Positions 16,900 through 26,983 are shown, numbered from the stretch's first letter. The stretch is DNA of 64,000 nucleotides from Planctomycetota bacterium (GCA_023954375.1 JAMLIC010000012.1:1-64000), one strand, 5' to 3'. The notes: generated from the letters alone by a model not told the origin. Numbers and translations are program-made.

Positions 16900-17988
16900 A
16901 TGTCGGACGCGGCCTGGCGCGAAGCGCTGCGGGCGTGGGAGGCGTCGCCCCACGACCAGGACCTGCTCCGGCGCGCCGTCGCCGCCGGCCGGCGCGCCGG
17001 CGAGCCGGTGGGGTGGCTCCTCGACCGCGAGGTCACGCCGCGGGCCGTCTTCCGCTCGGGGCAGCCGTTCGGCATCCACGCGCTCGTCCCGGCAGACGGC
17101 AACCCGTACGCGGCCGCGAACTGGGACCCCGCGCGTCGCGCGTTCGTGCGCTGGCACCGCACGGTGGACCTGGGCCAGACCCCCGGCGAGATCGAGGTCC
17201 CGCCCCACCTCTTCTGGTGGGTGGCCCCCGAGGGGCACCTCGGCAAGCGCCTCGCGCGTGTGCTCGCGGACGCAGCGGCGCAGGGCGTGACCGGGCTCGA
17301 CCTCAGCAACAGCCGGGTCACCGACGACGACCTCGCGCCGCTGGCCGACATGGCCGCCCTCAGGGTCGTGCTCCTCCAGAGCTGCAAGAAGATCACCGGC
17401 GCCGCGCTGCATCGGCTCCCTGGCGGGCTGCGGCTCCTGGCCCTCTGCGGCTCCCCGCGGGTCGCCGAGGACGCCTGGCCGGCCCTGGCCCGGCTCCCTG
17501 ACCTGACGTACCTCGATCTCCGGTGGATCGAGCTCACGCCCGACGCGGCCAGCACCCTGGCCGATAGCGCCCGGGGTCTCACGCACCTCGACCTGGGCGG
17601 GTGCAAGCGCCTGGGCAACGCGGCGGTCGCCGCGCTCGGCGCGCTGCCGGAGCTCCGGTACCTGGCCGTGAACGGCACGAACGTCTCCCGCGCCGGGGTC
17701 GAGCCCCTGGCCGCGCTGACGCGCCTCGAGCACCTCGACCTCTCCTGGTGCGGCCGGCTGACCGACGGCGCGCTGCGGCCGATCGCGGGGCTGCCGGCGC
17801 TGCAGTCGCTGGACCTCGGTGGCTGCGGGAACGTGACGCCCGAGGGCCTGGCGCAGCTCCGGGCCCTGCCCCGCCTGCGCCACCTCGACCTGGGCGGCGT
17901 TCGCGCCGCAGACGTCGCGAGGCTCGAGGCCCTGCGTCAGGCGCTCCCCGGCTGCGAAGTCTCCTTCCAGCTCTTGCGAGGTTACTGA
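16900..17988 (+). CDS. leucine-rich repeat protein
   Basis: A 362-residue protein. Residues about 135-350 hold eight or so LRRs of the cysteine-containing type (for example LTHLDLGGCKRLGNAAVAAL and LEHLDLSWCGRLTDGALRPI). The N-terminal ~125 residues (MSDAAWREALRAWEASPHDQDLLRRAVAAGRR ... PPHLFWWVAPEG) form a separate helical/beta part often placed before LRRs in planctomycete proteins. No signal peptide or membrane segment is seen, so it is probably a cytoplasmic binding protein. It starts nine bases after the second methyltransferase, which suggests cotranscription. Its partner is unknown. Confidence 0.8.
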   Translation: MSDAAWREALRAWEASPHDQDLLRRAVAAGRRAGEPVGWLLDREVTPRAVFRSGQPFGIHALVPADGNPYAAANWDPARRAFVRWHRTVDLGQTPGEIEVPPHLFWWVAPEGHLGKRLARVLADAAAQGVTGLDLSNSRVTDDDLAPLADMAALRVVLLQSCKKITGAALHRLPGGLRLLALCGSPRVAEDAWPALARLPDLTYLDLRWIELTPDAASTLADSARGLTHLDLGGCKRLGNAAVAALGALPELRYLAVNGTNVSRAGVEPLAALTRLEHLDLSWCGRLTDGALRPIAGLPALQSLDLGGCGNVTPEGLAQLRALPRLRHLDLGGVRAADVARLEALRQALPGCEVSFQLLRGY

Positions 17989-18075
17989 GCTCCGGGTGAC
18001 CGGGACACTCCTGACTCCGCCCCGGTCGCTCGCGCGGCCCCGGGCGCTGGCCCGGCGTTCGCGGCGTCGTGCGCC

Positions 18076-18801
18076 GTGTCCCCCGCCGTCGACGCGCCGC
18101 GCCGCTCGCGCCTGCACCCCGTGCTGCGCCGCCTCCGTCCCAACGCCGAGGTGCGCCGCGCCGGCGGCCGGACCGGGGTCCCCTGGGCGGTGCTCCTCCT
18201 CGTCCTGGCCTCGTGGGCCTCGTTCCTCATCATCGACGAGCGCGACGAGTTCGCCGTCGACCACCCGCTCTACATCCACTTCCCGGACTTCTCGCAGCGC
18301 CCCTGGCGGATCGTCCCGAACCTCGTCGTCACGCCGCTCGTCAACACGCAGCCCGACCAGATCGTCCTCGTGACGGCGCTCCTCCTCGGCTTCGGGATCC
18401 CGGTCGAGCGGCGCCTGGGCAGCAAGGTGGTGCTGGGCGTCTTCTGGGGCGCGACCGCGGCCGCGGCCGTCCTCGGCGGCGCGCTCCTGCACGCGCTCTA
18501 CCCGCTCTTCCCCGACGTGCACGCGTTCTCGGAGGGGGGCTGGCACCGGATCTTCAACGGCGGGAGCGCCGGGGGCTTCGGCCTCATGGGGGCCATGGCC
18601 GCGACCTCGCGCTGGACCGTCGTGTGGGTGGCCCTCTACTGCCTCTGGGAGCCGTCGTTCTGGCTCGTGGTCACGCAGGACTACACGGCCGTCCTCCACG
18701 TCACCGCCTTCTTCACGGGCCTCGCCGCCGCCCACGTCGTGCTCGGCCGACGCACGGTTTGTGCCGCCGGCCCGGCCGGAGTACGATCGCCCCCGGGTTG
18801 A
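18076..18801 (+). CDS. rhomboid-like intramembrane protein
   Basis: A 241-residue protein with about six hydrophobic helices. A G-x-S-x-G-type sequence (NGGSAGGFGLMGA, around residue 155-167) lies in the middle and a histidine in the last helix (AVLHVTAFFTGLAAAHVVLG). That serine-histidine arrangement resembles rhomboid proteases, which cut proteins within the membrane. The N-terminal RxxxHPVLRRL part is cytoplasmic and basic. Overall similarity is weak and the protease assignment is an inference. The GTG at 18076 is the first good start. The next gene begins 19 bases after the stop. Confidence 0.55.
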   Translation: MSPAVDAPRRSRLHPVLRRLRPNAEVRRAGGRTGVPWAVLLLVLASWASFLIIDERDEFAVDHPLYIHFPDFSQRPWRIVPNLVVTPLVNTQPDQIVLVTALLLGFGIPVERRLGSKVVLGVFWGATAAAAVLGGALLHALYPLFPDVHAFSEGGWHRIFNGGSAGGFGLMGAMAATSRWTVVWVALYCLWEPSFWLVVTQDYTAVLHVTAFFTGLAAAHVVLGRRTVCAAGPAGVRSPPG

Positions 18802-18820
18802 GCGAGGCGAGGGGAGCCCG

Positions 18821-19513
18821 GTGGTGGGGAAGGCGGCGCCGAGCGCCGAGGAAGCGGTCGAGGCGGCGCGCGTCGCGCGTGAGGCGGGCCGCCTCCGGGT
18901 CGCGCAGCGCGCGCTCGACCACGCCCACCAGTCCGTCGACCCGCGCGGCGCCCTGACCGCCCGCCTGGCGGAGGAGGGCGACCTGCTCGGGCGGGCCCTC
19001 TTCGCGCAGGGGGCGACCCTGGCCGCGCTGGGCGAGCTGCAGCGCGCGCACGCCCTCGGTCGGGAGCAGGCGCGGCCCGGCGTCGCCCGCCTCGCCGCCG
19101 ACTACCCCCGCTGGCGGCCGAAGGCCGGCCCGATCGGCGCGCCGCGGGACAGCCTCGTCGCGGGCGCCAGCGGGGTCTTCTGGGCGGGCGCGCGGGCGCG
19201 CGGGCGCGTGCTCGCGATCGAGGGCGGGATCACCGGCGAGGGCACCGAGGCCTTCGGGCGGATCCTCGAGCTCTGCGCGCGTGACGTGCAGTGGGTCTTC
19301 GTCGACATGGAGAAGCTCACCTACGTCGGCTCCGCCGGGCTGGCGGTGGCCGTGAAGCTCGCCGAGCGCCTGCGCGGGCAGGGGGGCGGGCTGTCCATGT
19401 TCGCCATGTCGTCCAACCTCAAGCTCCTCGTCGAGACCCTGGGGCTGGCCCACTTCCTCAACCCCACGGCGACGGTGCTCGACGCGCTGGACCTGGCCTG
19501 CCAGGCCCGGTGA
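18821..19513 (+). CDS. STAS domain protein (anti-sigma factor antagonist type)
   Basis: A 230-residue protein. Residues about 1-110 are helical and TPR-like (EAVEAARVAREAGRLRVAQRALDHAH ... LAALGELQRAHALGRE). Residues about 125-228 are a STAS domain: GRVLAIEGGITGEGTEAFGRIL, WVFVDMEKLTYVGSAGLAVAVKLAERL, LSMFAMSSNLKLLVETLGLAHFL. The serine in YVGSAGL is in the position phosphorylated in SpoIIAA-like proteins. It would act in partner-switching control of a sigma factor or kinase. The GTG at 18821 has GAGGGGAG upstream. A TACGAT hexamer at 18782 is a candidate -10. Confidence 0.8.
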   Translation: MVGKAAPSAEEAVEAARVAREAGRLRVAQRALDHAHQSVDPRGALTARLAEEGDLLGRALFAQGATLAALGELQRAHALGREQARPGVARLAADYPRWRPKAGPIGAPRDSLVAGASGVFWAGARARGRVLAIEGGITGEGTEAFGRILELCARDVQWVFVDMEKLTYVGSAGLAVAVKLAERLRGQGGGLSMFAMSSNLKLLVETLGLAHFLNPTATVLDALDLACQAR

Positions 19514-19543
19514 TCCCGTAAGATCCCGACCGAGGAGCCCGAC

Positions 19544-20929
19544 ATGAGCACCGCCCCCGCCGCGACCTTCGTCTACGGGCCGACCTTCGCCGAGATGCGC
19601 GACCCGTCGCGCCTCCCGGCCGACCTCCAGGCCCGCGCGGCGGCGGCGCGGACGGGCGCGCCGCTCGACCCGGTCAACCTCTACAACATCACCTGGAAGA
19701 CCGACGGCGAGGTCCGCTTCCTCGTCGTCCCCGAGGCGCTCACGGGCGTCGCGGCGCCGATCGTCGTCCTCCTGGGCGACGGCTTCCCCTCGGGCAGCCA
19801 CAAGGTCGGCCCCGTCTACTCGTGCCTGATCGAGAAGCAGCTCGAGGGGACGATCCGCCCCGGGCAGCACACGGCCGTGTTCCCGTCGACCGGCAACTTC
19901 GGGATCGGCGGCGCCTGGGGCGGCCCGCGCATGGGCTACCGCTCGCTCGTCGTCCTGCCCGAGGACATGAGCCGCGAGCGCTTCGAGAAGATCCGCGCCT
20001 TCGGCGCCGAGGTGATCGCCACGCCCGGCTGCGAGAGCAACGTCAAGGAGATCTACGACAAGGTCTGGGAGCTCAAGCGCGACCCGAAGAACGTGGCGAT
20101 CAACCAGTTCGAGGAGTTCGGCAACTACCGCTTCCATTACGGCGTCACCGGCGAGGCGGCCCTCGAGGCGGCGCGCGACCTCCAGGCCAAGGGCGTCGGC
20201 GCCGGCCGCGTGGCCGCCTTCGTCTCGGCCATGGGCTCGTCGGGCACGATCGCCGCGGGCGACCGGATCAAGCAGGTCCACCCCGGGGCCGTGACGGTCG
20301 GCCTCGAGCCGGTCCAGTGCCCGACCCTCTACGACGTCGGCTTCGGCGGCCACCGGATCGAGGGGATCGGCGACAAGCACGTGACGTGGATCCACAACGT
20401 CCACGCCATGGACTACCTCATGTGCATCGACGACCAGGCCTGCCTCGAGGCGCTGTCGGTCGTTCAGGAGGGGACCGACGTGCTCGTCGAGCAGGGCGTC
20501 CCGGCGGCCGGCGCGCGGGCGCTCGTCGGGCGCTTCGGCGTCTCGGGCATGTGCAACCTGCTCGGCGCGATCAAGACCGCCCGCGTGCTCGGCCTGGGGC
20601 GCGACGACGTCGTCGTCACGGTCGCCACCGACGGCTTCGACCGCTACCCGTCGGTCCTCGAGCGCCTGGCGCGCGAGGCGGGGGCACCCACGCGCGAGGC
20701 CACGCTGCGCCGGCTCGGCCGCTTCCACCACGCGACGACCGACTGGGTGCAGGAGGGCACGCGCGAGACGCGGCGCCGCTGGCACAACCAGAAGTACTTC
20801 ACGTGGGTCGAGCAGCAGGGCAAGACCGTGGACGAGCTGCGGGCGCTCGCCGACCCGGCCACGTGGCTCGGGCACCAGGCGAAGATCGCGGAGATCGACG
20901 CGCGGCTGCGCGAGGCGCGCGGGGGGTAG
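19544..20929 (+). CDS. fold-type II PLP-dependent enzyme, cysteine synthase-like
   Basis: A 461-residue enzyme of the cysteine synthase/cystathionine beta-synthase/threonine synthase group. The PLP lysine is K87 in PSGSHKVGPVYSCL. FPSTGNFGIGGAWGGPRMGYRSLVVLPEDMS binds the cofactor phosphate and substrate, and SAMGSSGTIAAGDRI is a second glycine-rich loop. It is about 140 residues longer than plain cysteine synthase, with a C-terminal extension rich in Arg and Trp (RETRRRWHNQKYFTWVEQQ). The exact substrate is not clear. GAGGAG lies just before the ATG and TAAGAT at 19519-19524 is a candidate -10. Confidence 0.85.
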   Translation: MSTAPAATFVYGPTFAEMRDPSRLPADLQARAAAARTGAPLDPVNLYNITWKTDGEVRFLVVPEALTGVAAPIVVLLGDGFPSGSHKVGPVYSCLIEKQLEGTIRPGQHTAVFPSTGNFGIGGAWGGPRMGYRSLVVLPEDMSRERFEKIRAFGAEVIATPGCESNVKEIYDKVWELKRDPKNVAINQFEEFGNYRFHYGVTGEAALEAARDLQAKGVGAGRVAAFVSAMGSSGTIAAGDRIKQVHPGAVTVGLEPVQCPTLYDVGFGGHRIEGIGDKHVTWIHNVHAMDYLMCIDDQACLEALSVVQEGTDVLVEQGVPAAGARALVGRFGVSGMCNLLGAIKTARVLGLGRDDVVVTVATDGFDRYPSVLERLAREAGAPTREATLRRLGRFHHATTDWVQEGTRETRRRWHNQKYFTWVEQQGKTVDELRALADPATWLGHQAKIAEIDARLREARGG

Positions 20930-21012
20930 TCGCGACCTCGCCCTCGAGCAGGACAACGCCACCCGCCGCGCCGGTCCGTATGCTGCCAGCAGCCTGACGG
21001 CCGGCGGGCTCC

Positions 21013-21033
21013 GGGTCAGCCCGAATCTGACCC
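21013..21033. promoter_or_regulatory. candidate operator of the toxin-antitoxin pair
   Basis: GGGTCAG and CTGACCC form a perfect 7-bp inverted repeat around a 7-base spacer, 40 bases before the antitoxin ATG. A TAGCTT hexamer at 21058-21063 could be the -10. Autoregulation by the antitoxin is usual for such pairs; binding here is inference. Confidence 0.4.
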
Positions 21034-21073
21034 GAACCTCTTGTCGGACCCCGGTGGTAGCTTGAGGTCGGAC

Positions 21074-21763
21074 ATGACGAAGCGCACCAGGCAGAGCCGC
21101 GAGCCGCGCGACATCTACGGCGGGGTCGACCCGCGCGAGCTGCCGACCTACACCGTCGCCGAGGCTGCCCACCACCTGCGGCTGGCCTCGGCGACGCTCG
21201 GCGCCTGGGCGCGTGGTCCTGGCCGCCTGATCGTCCCGGCGAAGACGAAGCCGATGACCTTGTCGTTCTTCAACCTGATGGAAGCGCACGTGCTCGCGGC
21301 GATCCGTCGGAAGCACCGCGTGCCCATGCAGAAGGTCAGGAAGGCCTTGACCTACGTCTCGTCCGCGCTGCGCCGAGAGCGTCCGCTGATCGAGCAGGTG
21401 TTCCGCACCGACGGCGTAGACCTCTTCGTGGAGCACTACGGTCAGATTGTGAGCGCGTCCGAGAACGGCCAGAGCTACATTCGAGACACGATCGAGCTCA
21501 CCCTCGAACGCGTGGAGCACGACGCGACCGGCCTCGTGGCGCGCCTGCACCCCTGGTCGCACCGGCTCGACGAGCCCATGCACGTGGTGATCGATCCCCG
21601 CCGGGCGTTCGGGCGGCCCGTGGTCGTGGGGAGCAACGTCCCCGCCGAGGTCCTCGCCGAGCGGTTCGCCGCGGGGGACACCCTCGCGGCGCTCGCCGAG
21701 GACTACCAGCTCGACGTCGGTCGGATCGAGTACGCCGTCCAGTGGGCCGTGAGAGCCGCGTAG
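21074..21763 (+). CDS. DUF433 family antitoxin
   Basis: A 229-residue protein. The N-terminal half has a helix-turn-helix-like segment (YTVAEAAHHLRLASATLGAW), which should bind DNA. The C-terminal ~60 residues are a DUF433 domain: GRPVVVGSNVPAEVLAERFAAGDTLAALAEDYQLDVGRIEYAV. DUF433 proteins are typical antitoxins of PIN-like nucleases. It is followed by the toxin gene after six bases. ATG at 21074 has GAGG nine bases upstream. The long format with an added N-domain is the variant that pairs with VapC45-like PIN proteins. Confidence 0.85.
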   Translation: MTKRTRQSREPRDIYGGVDPRELPTYTVAEAAHHLRLASATLGAWARGPGRLIVPAKTKPMTLSFFNLMEAHVLAAIRRKHRVPMQKVRKALTYVSSALRRERPLIEQVFRTDGVDLFVEHYGQIVSASENGQSYIRDTIELTLERVEHDATGLVARLHPWSHRLDEPMHVVIDPRRAFGRPVVVGSNVPAEVLAERFAAGDTLAALAEDYQLDVGRIEYAVQWAVRAA

Positions 21764-21769
21764 GCCGAG

Positions 21770-22225
21770 GTGAGCGAGCGCAGCCCTGACGAAGAGCCGC
21801 CGCTCACCTTCTTCGTCGACACCTGCCTCGGGACCAAGGACGTCCCGAACGCCCTCCGGGCTGCGGGGGTGACCGTCGCCTGCCTGATCGATCACTTCAG
21901 GCACGACGAAGAGGACGCCGTCTGGCTGCCCTCGGTGGGTCAGAGAGGCTGGGTGGTCCTCACGAAGGACAAGTGGATTCGCCGGCGCTCGAACGAGATC
22001 GAGGCCCTCAAGGCGGCGGGCGTCGCGGCGTTCATTCTCTCGGCGCGCGGCCTCAGCGGGCAGCAGATGGGAGCGGCGTTCGTGGCCGCGCTCCCTGGAA
22101 TGCAGCGCGCCCTCCGCGTCTACGCGCGGGGGAGCGGTCACTACTTCGTTGCCCGCGTGACCGCCTCCGGCGACGTCGACATGCTCGAGGGGGCTGTTCG
22201 TCGCGCGTCCATCAGGCGCGACTGA
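21770..22225 (+). CDS. PIN-like toxin (VapC45-type)
   Basis: A 151-residue protein with a PIN-like RNase layout: acidic residue after the first strand (FFVDTCLGTKDVPNALR), a second acidic region (DHFRHDEEDAVWLPSVGQRG) and a third (WVVLTKDKWI). The RGWVVLTKDKWIRRRSNEIEALKAAGVAAFIL stretch is characteristic of the family. Such toxins cleave RNA and are held inactive by the adjacent antitoxin. The start is GTG at 21770. Its ribosome site is poor, which fits translational coupling to the antitoxin. Confidence 0.8.
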   Translation: MSERSPDEEPPLTFFVDTCLGTKDVPNALRAAGVTVACLIDHFRHDEEDAVWLPSVGQRGWVVLTKDKWIRRRSNEIEALKAAGVAAFILSARGLSGQQMGAAFVAALPGMQRALRVYARGSGHYFVARVTASGDVDMLEGAVRRASIRRD

Positions 22226-22243
22226 AGCCTCGGGTCGGAAGAC

Positions 22244-22597
22244 TTACGCGCCCCCCTCCCGCCATCGCGCCCGCCGTCGCTCGAGCAGGCGCTCCACCAC
22301 CGCCTCGAGCTTCGGGTCGCCCGCATGGCGGTTGTCGAGGCGGCAGCCCTTCTGGTTGTTGCAGCGGGCGCAGGCCAGGGCGAGGTTCTCGAGGTCGTCG
22401 GTGCCGCCGTGCGTCCGGGGGCGGATGTGCTCGACCGTGGCCCGACTCACCGGGCGCCCGTCGAGGCCGACGTAGAGGTGCGCCTGGCAGTGGATGCACT
22501 TGCCTCCCCACACCTCGCGCCCGCGGACCACGACCCGGGAGAAGGTCCGGTCCGTGAGGACGATGGAGAGGATCAGGTCGTGGGTGCGGCGAGCCAT
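22244..22597 (-). CDS. HNH endonuclease
   Basis: A 117-residue small HNH nuclease. Zinc-knuckle cysteines are C34 and C37 (GKCIHC) and a second CxxC (ACARCNNQKG). The catalytic part is ATVEHIRPRTHGGTDDLENLALACARCN. The N-terminal ~30 residues form a beta strand pair. Such stand-alone HNH proteins are common in phages and mobile DNA as well as chromosomes. It converges on the toxin gene, 18 bases away. Three GAAAAGATG-type repeats lie just upstream of its start. Confidence 0.88.
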   Translation of the reverse strand: MARRTHDLILSIVLTDRTFSRVVVRGREVWGGKCIHCQAHLYVGLDGRPVSRATVEHIRPRTHGGTDDLENLALACARCNNQKGCRLDNRHAGDPKLEAVVERLLERRRARWREGGA

Positions 22598-22607
22598 CGT
22601 GCGGCCT

Positions 22608-22651
22608 GAAAAGATGCCTCGCCGGGTCGAAAAGATGAACCGAAAAGGATG
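22608..22651. repeat. three short direct repeats upstream of the HNH gene
   Basis: GAAAAGATG occurs at 22608-22616 and 22629-22637, and GAAAAGGATG at 22642-22651. They stand out in a stretch that is more A/T-rich than its surroundings, 11-54 bases before the HNH start. They could be regulator sites. Nothing else is seen in the 165 bases between the HNH gene and the next gene. Confidence 0.4.
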
Positions 22652-22762
22652 CGCGATGCGGCTCGTTAACAGGTGCTGGTGAGACGCATTTCGTTTCGCG
22701 CCTGAGACGACACGGGTTGTGTGTGGCACGAGAGGTGCGACAAGCCGCCGACGGTGAATCCC

Positions 22763-25234
22763 ATGAAGACCTTCGGCGCGGCCCTCCTCCTCCTGGTCCT
22801 CGGCCTGCCCGGAGTGGCCTTCGCCCAGCCCGTGACCGCCCGCCCGGGCGTCAGCGACACGATCACCGGGGTCGACGCGCCGCCGCCTGGCATGGCGGTG
22901 GCCGTCCCGGCGATCCGGCCCGACCTCGTCACCGACTACCTGCGCGCGATCGAGGCCGTCGACATGGCGGTCGAGTTCGAGACGCGCGGCGAGACGCGCC
23001 GCTCGCTCGGCGCGAGCAAGCTCAAGATCGACGCCCGCTGGGAGCGCCGGCCGGGCGAGCCCTCGGCCACCCTGCGCGGCATGACGATCGTCCCCGAGGG
23101 CGGCCGCCTCGAGCTCGGCGGGAAGAAGATAAACAAGATCACGATCGACGACCGCGGGGTGATGAAGCTCGACATCCACCGCTTCCCCGACCTCACGGTG
23201 CGCAAGATCACGCGCAACGCCAACGGCGACATCCGGCTGCACATCGACTGGTTCCCGGACATCACGATCAAGGCCGACGGCGGGGTGAAGCTCCTCGGGT
23301 TCATCGGCCTGGGCAACGTCGGCCCGTCGGGCGCGATGGGCGACGTCGTCAACAACTGGCCGCCGCGCCTCGAGGACGTGGTCAAGGCGCTCCAGGACGG
23401 CGGGCCCGCCGGGTCGACGCGCCACGAGGGGACGGTGCGCTACGACCTGCGCGGCCGCGCCTCGCCCATGGCCTTCCCGCTCGGCCCCGACGCCGGGACC
23501 GTCCGGGCGGCGACCGACTTCTCCGTCCGCGGCGCCGCCGTGCTCGAGCCCGACGGGACCCTCCGCACGATCGGCCAGAACAACACCATGACCATCAACA
23601 TGCGGATCGGCGGCGGACAGCGCGTCAACGCCGGGCCGGCGAGCGCGCGGCTCAACGGCGGCACGACGTCGCTCACCGGGCGCTACGGCGTCGCGATCCC
23701 GCTCGGCCGCGCCGAGAACATGGTCCTCGACATCGACGGGAGCCTCTCCTACGCGATCGACGGCAGCGACGTGACCCTGAACCTCCCCACGGGCGCGCGC
23801 CTGCGCGCCGGCGAGGTGGACGTGTCGGGCACCGGTCGCCTGCGCGGCCGGATCGCGCCGACGAGCGGGAGCGTCGTCCTGCGCGACGGCACCTACCGCC
23901 TGACCGCCAGCGGGCCGATCAGCGTCAGCGGCCTGAGCACGCGCGAGCTGAGCGTCGACGACCTGGGCTTCGAGGGGCGGGTCACCTCCGAGGGCGAGTT
24001 CCAGCCCGCCGGCAACGGCCTGGCCCTGCGCGGCCGGGCCTCGGGCGAGCTGACCGCCACCGGCCCCGGCATGATCGACGCCCTCGCCGGCGACGCGCGC
24101 GTCCGCGGCGCCGTGCGCGAGGGCTCGCGCGTCGCGTTCGACGTCCCCGAGTTCTCGGCCACGACCGCCGCCGAGCCCTCGACCGGCTCGGCCGTGCTGG
24201 TCGAGTCGGCGGGGCGCGGCCGCGTCGAGGCGGGGCTGAACCTGGGCGACCTGGCGGTGGCCTCGGGCGACAACCGCCTCGCGGCGGACCGGGCGCGGCT
24301 CGACGCCGACTTCACGATCGGCACCGCCCGCGGGCGCGGGCTCGAGTCGGCCACCGGCACGGCGCGCCTGCGCCTCGACAGCGACGGGACCCTCTCCACG
24401 CGCACGGCAGGCGCCCCCGCCGGGCTGCCGGCGGGCGAGCTGGGCGCGCCGGCCGCGACCACCTACCGGATCGCGCCGGGCGACACGCTGAGCGCGATCG
24501 CGCGCCGCCACGGGACGACGGTCGACGCCCTGCGGGCCGCCAACCGCCTGACGGGCGACCTGATCCGCGCCGGCGACACGCTCACGATCCCCGGCGGCGG
24601 CGCCGCCGCCCGCCCCGCGCCCGCCCCGGCCGGGCCCAACGCCGTGACGACCACGCTCGACCGCGGCTCCGAGGTGGCGCTCGACGTCCGCTCGGCCCGC
24701 ATGGGCGAGCGCGGGCTCGAGGTCGACGGCCGGGTCACGGCGCGGGTGAGCGTCACCGGCCTCGAGGCCCGCGGCGGCATGCTCCAGGCCAAGATCCTCG
24801 GCGCCGCCCGCGCGAGCCTCGAGACCGACTTCTCGCTCCGGCCCGACGCGTCGGGCCGCCCCGTGGTGCGCACCGGGACCTTCCGGGTGCCGGTGCGGAT
24901 CGAGATCCACCGCGGCTCGCGCGTGCAGGTGACGATCCCGGGCAAGGAGACCGACGTGGTCATGGACCGCGACGGGTCCTACGCCGAGTTCACCGCCGTG
25001 GTGCGCCTCGACGAGCGCGGGCTCCGCGTGGACGAGCTGGCGGCGGTCGACGTCCTCCTCGTGAGCACCGGCGCCGCCCGCTTCGGCGGCAACGCCCTGG
25101 ACATCCCCGGCGAGAAGTCGATCCAGTACACCGGGCGGATGGTCGTCCTCGACCGCGGCCTCGATTTCTACGGCGACGTCACCGTCCGCGTCCGGGGCCC
25201 GGCCGACACGCCGATCGTCCGTATCCGCTGGTAA
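22763..25234 (+). CDS. large secreted protein with central LysM domain
   Basis: An 823-residue protein with a signal peptide (MKTFGAALLLLVLGLPGVAFAQ). Most of it is beta-rich, with repeated strand patterns such as GRVTSEGEFQPAGNGLALRG and DGTYRLTASGPISVSG, resembling AsmA/TamB-like or other beta-taco lipid-transport folds; this is a weak resemblance. A LysM domain sits at about residues 565-610 (TYRIAPGDTLSAIARRHGTT ... IRAGDTLTIPG), flanked by Ala/Pro linkers, and should bind peptidoglycan. The end (SIQYTGRMVVLDRGLDFYGDVTVRVRG) is again beta-rich. It is likely periplasmic. ATG 22763 is chosen because the signal peptide starts there. Confidence 0.75.
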   Translation: MKTFGAALLLLVLGLPGVAFAQPVTARPGVSDTITGVDAPPPGMAVAVPAIRPDLVTDYLRAIEAVDMAVEFETRGETRRSLGASKLKIDARWERRPGEPSATLRGMTIVPEGGRLELGGKKINKITIDDRGVMKLDIHRFPDLTVRKITRNANGDIRLHIDWFPDITIKADGGVKLLGFIGLGNVGPSGAMGDVVNNWPPRLEDVVKALQDGGPAGSTRHEGTVRYDLRGRASPMAFPLGPDAGTVRAATDFSVRGAAVLEPDGTLRTIGQNNTMTINMRIGGGQRVNAGPASARLNGGTTSLTGRYGVAIPLGRAENMVLDIDGSLSYAIDGSDVTLNLPTGARLRAGEVDVSGTGRLRGRIAPTSGSVVLRDGTYRLTASGPISVSGLSTRELSVDDLGFEGRVTSEGEFQPAGNGLALRGRASGELTATGPGMIDALAGDARVRGAVREGSRVAFDVPEFSATTAAEPSTGSAVLVESAGRGRVEAGLNLGDLAVASGDNRLAADRARLDADFTIGTARGRGLESATGTARLRLDSDGTLSTRTAGAPAGLPAGELGAPAATTYRIAPGDTLSAIARRHGTTVDALRAANRLTGDLIRAGDTLTIPGGGAAARPAPAPAGPNAVTTTLDRGSEVALDVRSARMGERGLEVDGRVTARVSVTGLEARGGMLQAKILGAARASLETDFSLRPDASGRPVVRTGTFRVPVRIEIHRGSRVQVTIPGKETDVVMDRDGSYAEFTAVVRLDERGLRVDELAAVDVLLVSTGAARFGGNALDIPGEKSIQYTGRMVVLDRGLDFYGDVTVRVRGPADTPIVRIRW

Positions 25235-25316
25235 GCTCGCGGGTTGTATAGGCGGCGCCGGCCCGGCGGAGATGGGTGTTGTCACGCCTCGGACGCCAGG
25301 TATATTCGCCGCTCTC

Positions 25317-25388
25317 GCGGGCGTAGCTCAGTGGTAGAGCACAACCTTGCCAAGGTTGGGGTCGAGAGTTCAAGTCTCTTCGCCCGCT
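25317..25388 (+). tRNA. tRNA-Gly (anticodon GCC)
   Basis: A complete cloverleaf: acceptor GCGGGCG/CGCCCGC, D-arm GCTCAGTGGTAGAGC, anticodon arm CAACCTTGCCAAGGTTG with the GCC anticodon in a seven-base loop, and T-arm with GTTCAAGTC. The discriminator is T. CCA is not encoded and must be added after transcription. Confidence 0.96.
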
Positions 25389-25393
25389 TCTGA

Positions 25394-25428
25394 CCGGCCG
25401 GCCTGTTGAAGGGCCGGCCGGCTTCGTT
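25394..25428 (+). terminator. rho-independent-like terminator after tRNA-Gly
   Basis: A perfect 10-bp stem (CCGGCCGGCC / GGCCGGCCGG) with an eight-base loop begins six bases after the tRNA. It is followed by CTTCGTTT, a short T-rich run. Confidence 0.7.
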
Positions 25429-25474
25429 TCTGGAGCTCCCGCAGGCGCGCCGCGCGCGCAGGACGACCCTCGTC

Positions 25475-26911
<1,437 letters not shown>

Positions 26912-26983
26912 GGGCGCCTCGCGCCTCGACCGCGTCGCGCCGGGCATGCAAGCCGGCCCCCGCCGTGCGAAGATGGCGCCCCC

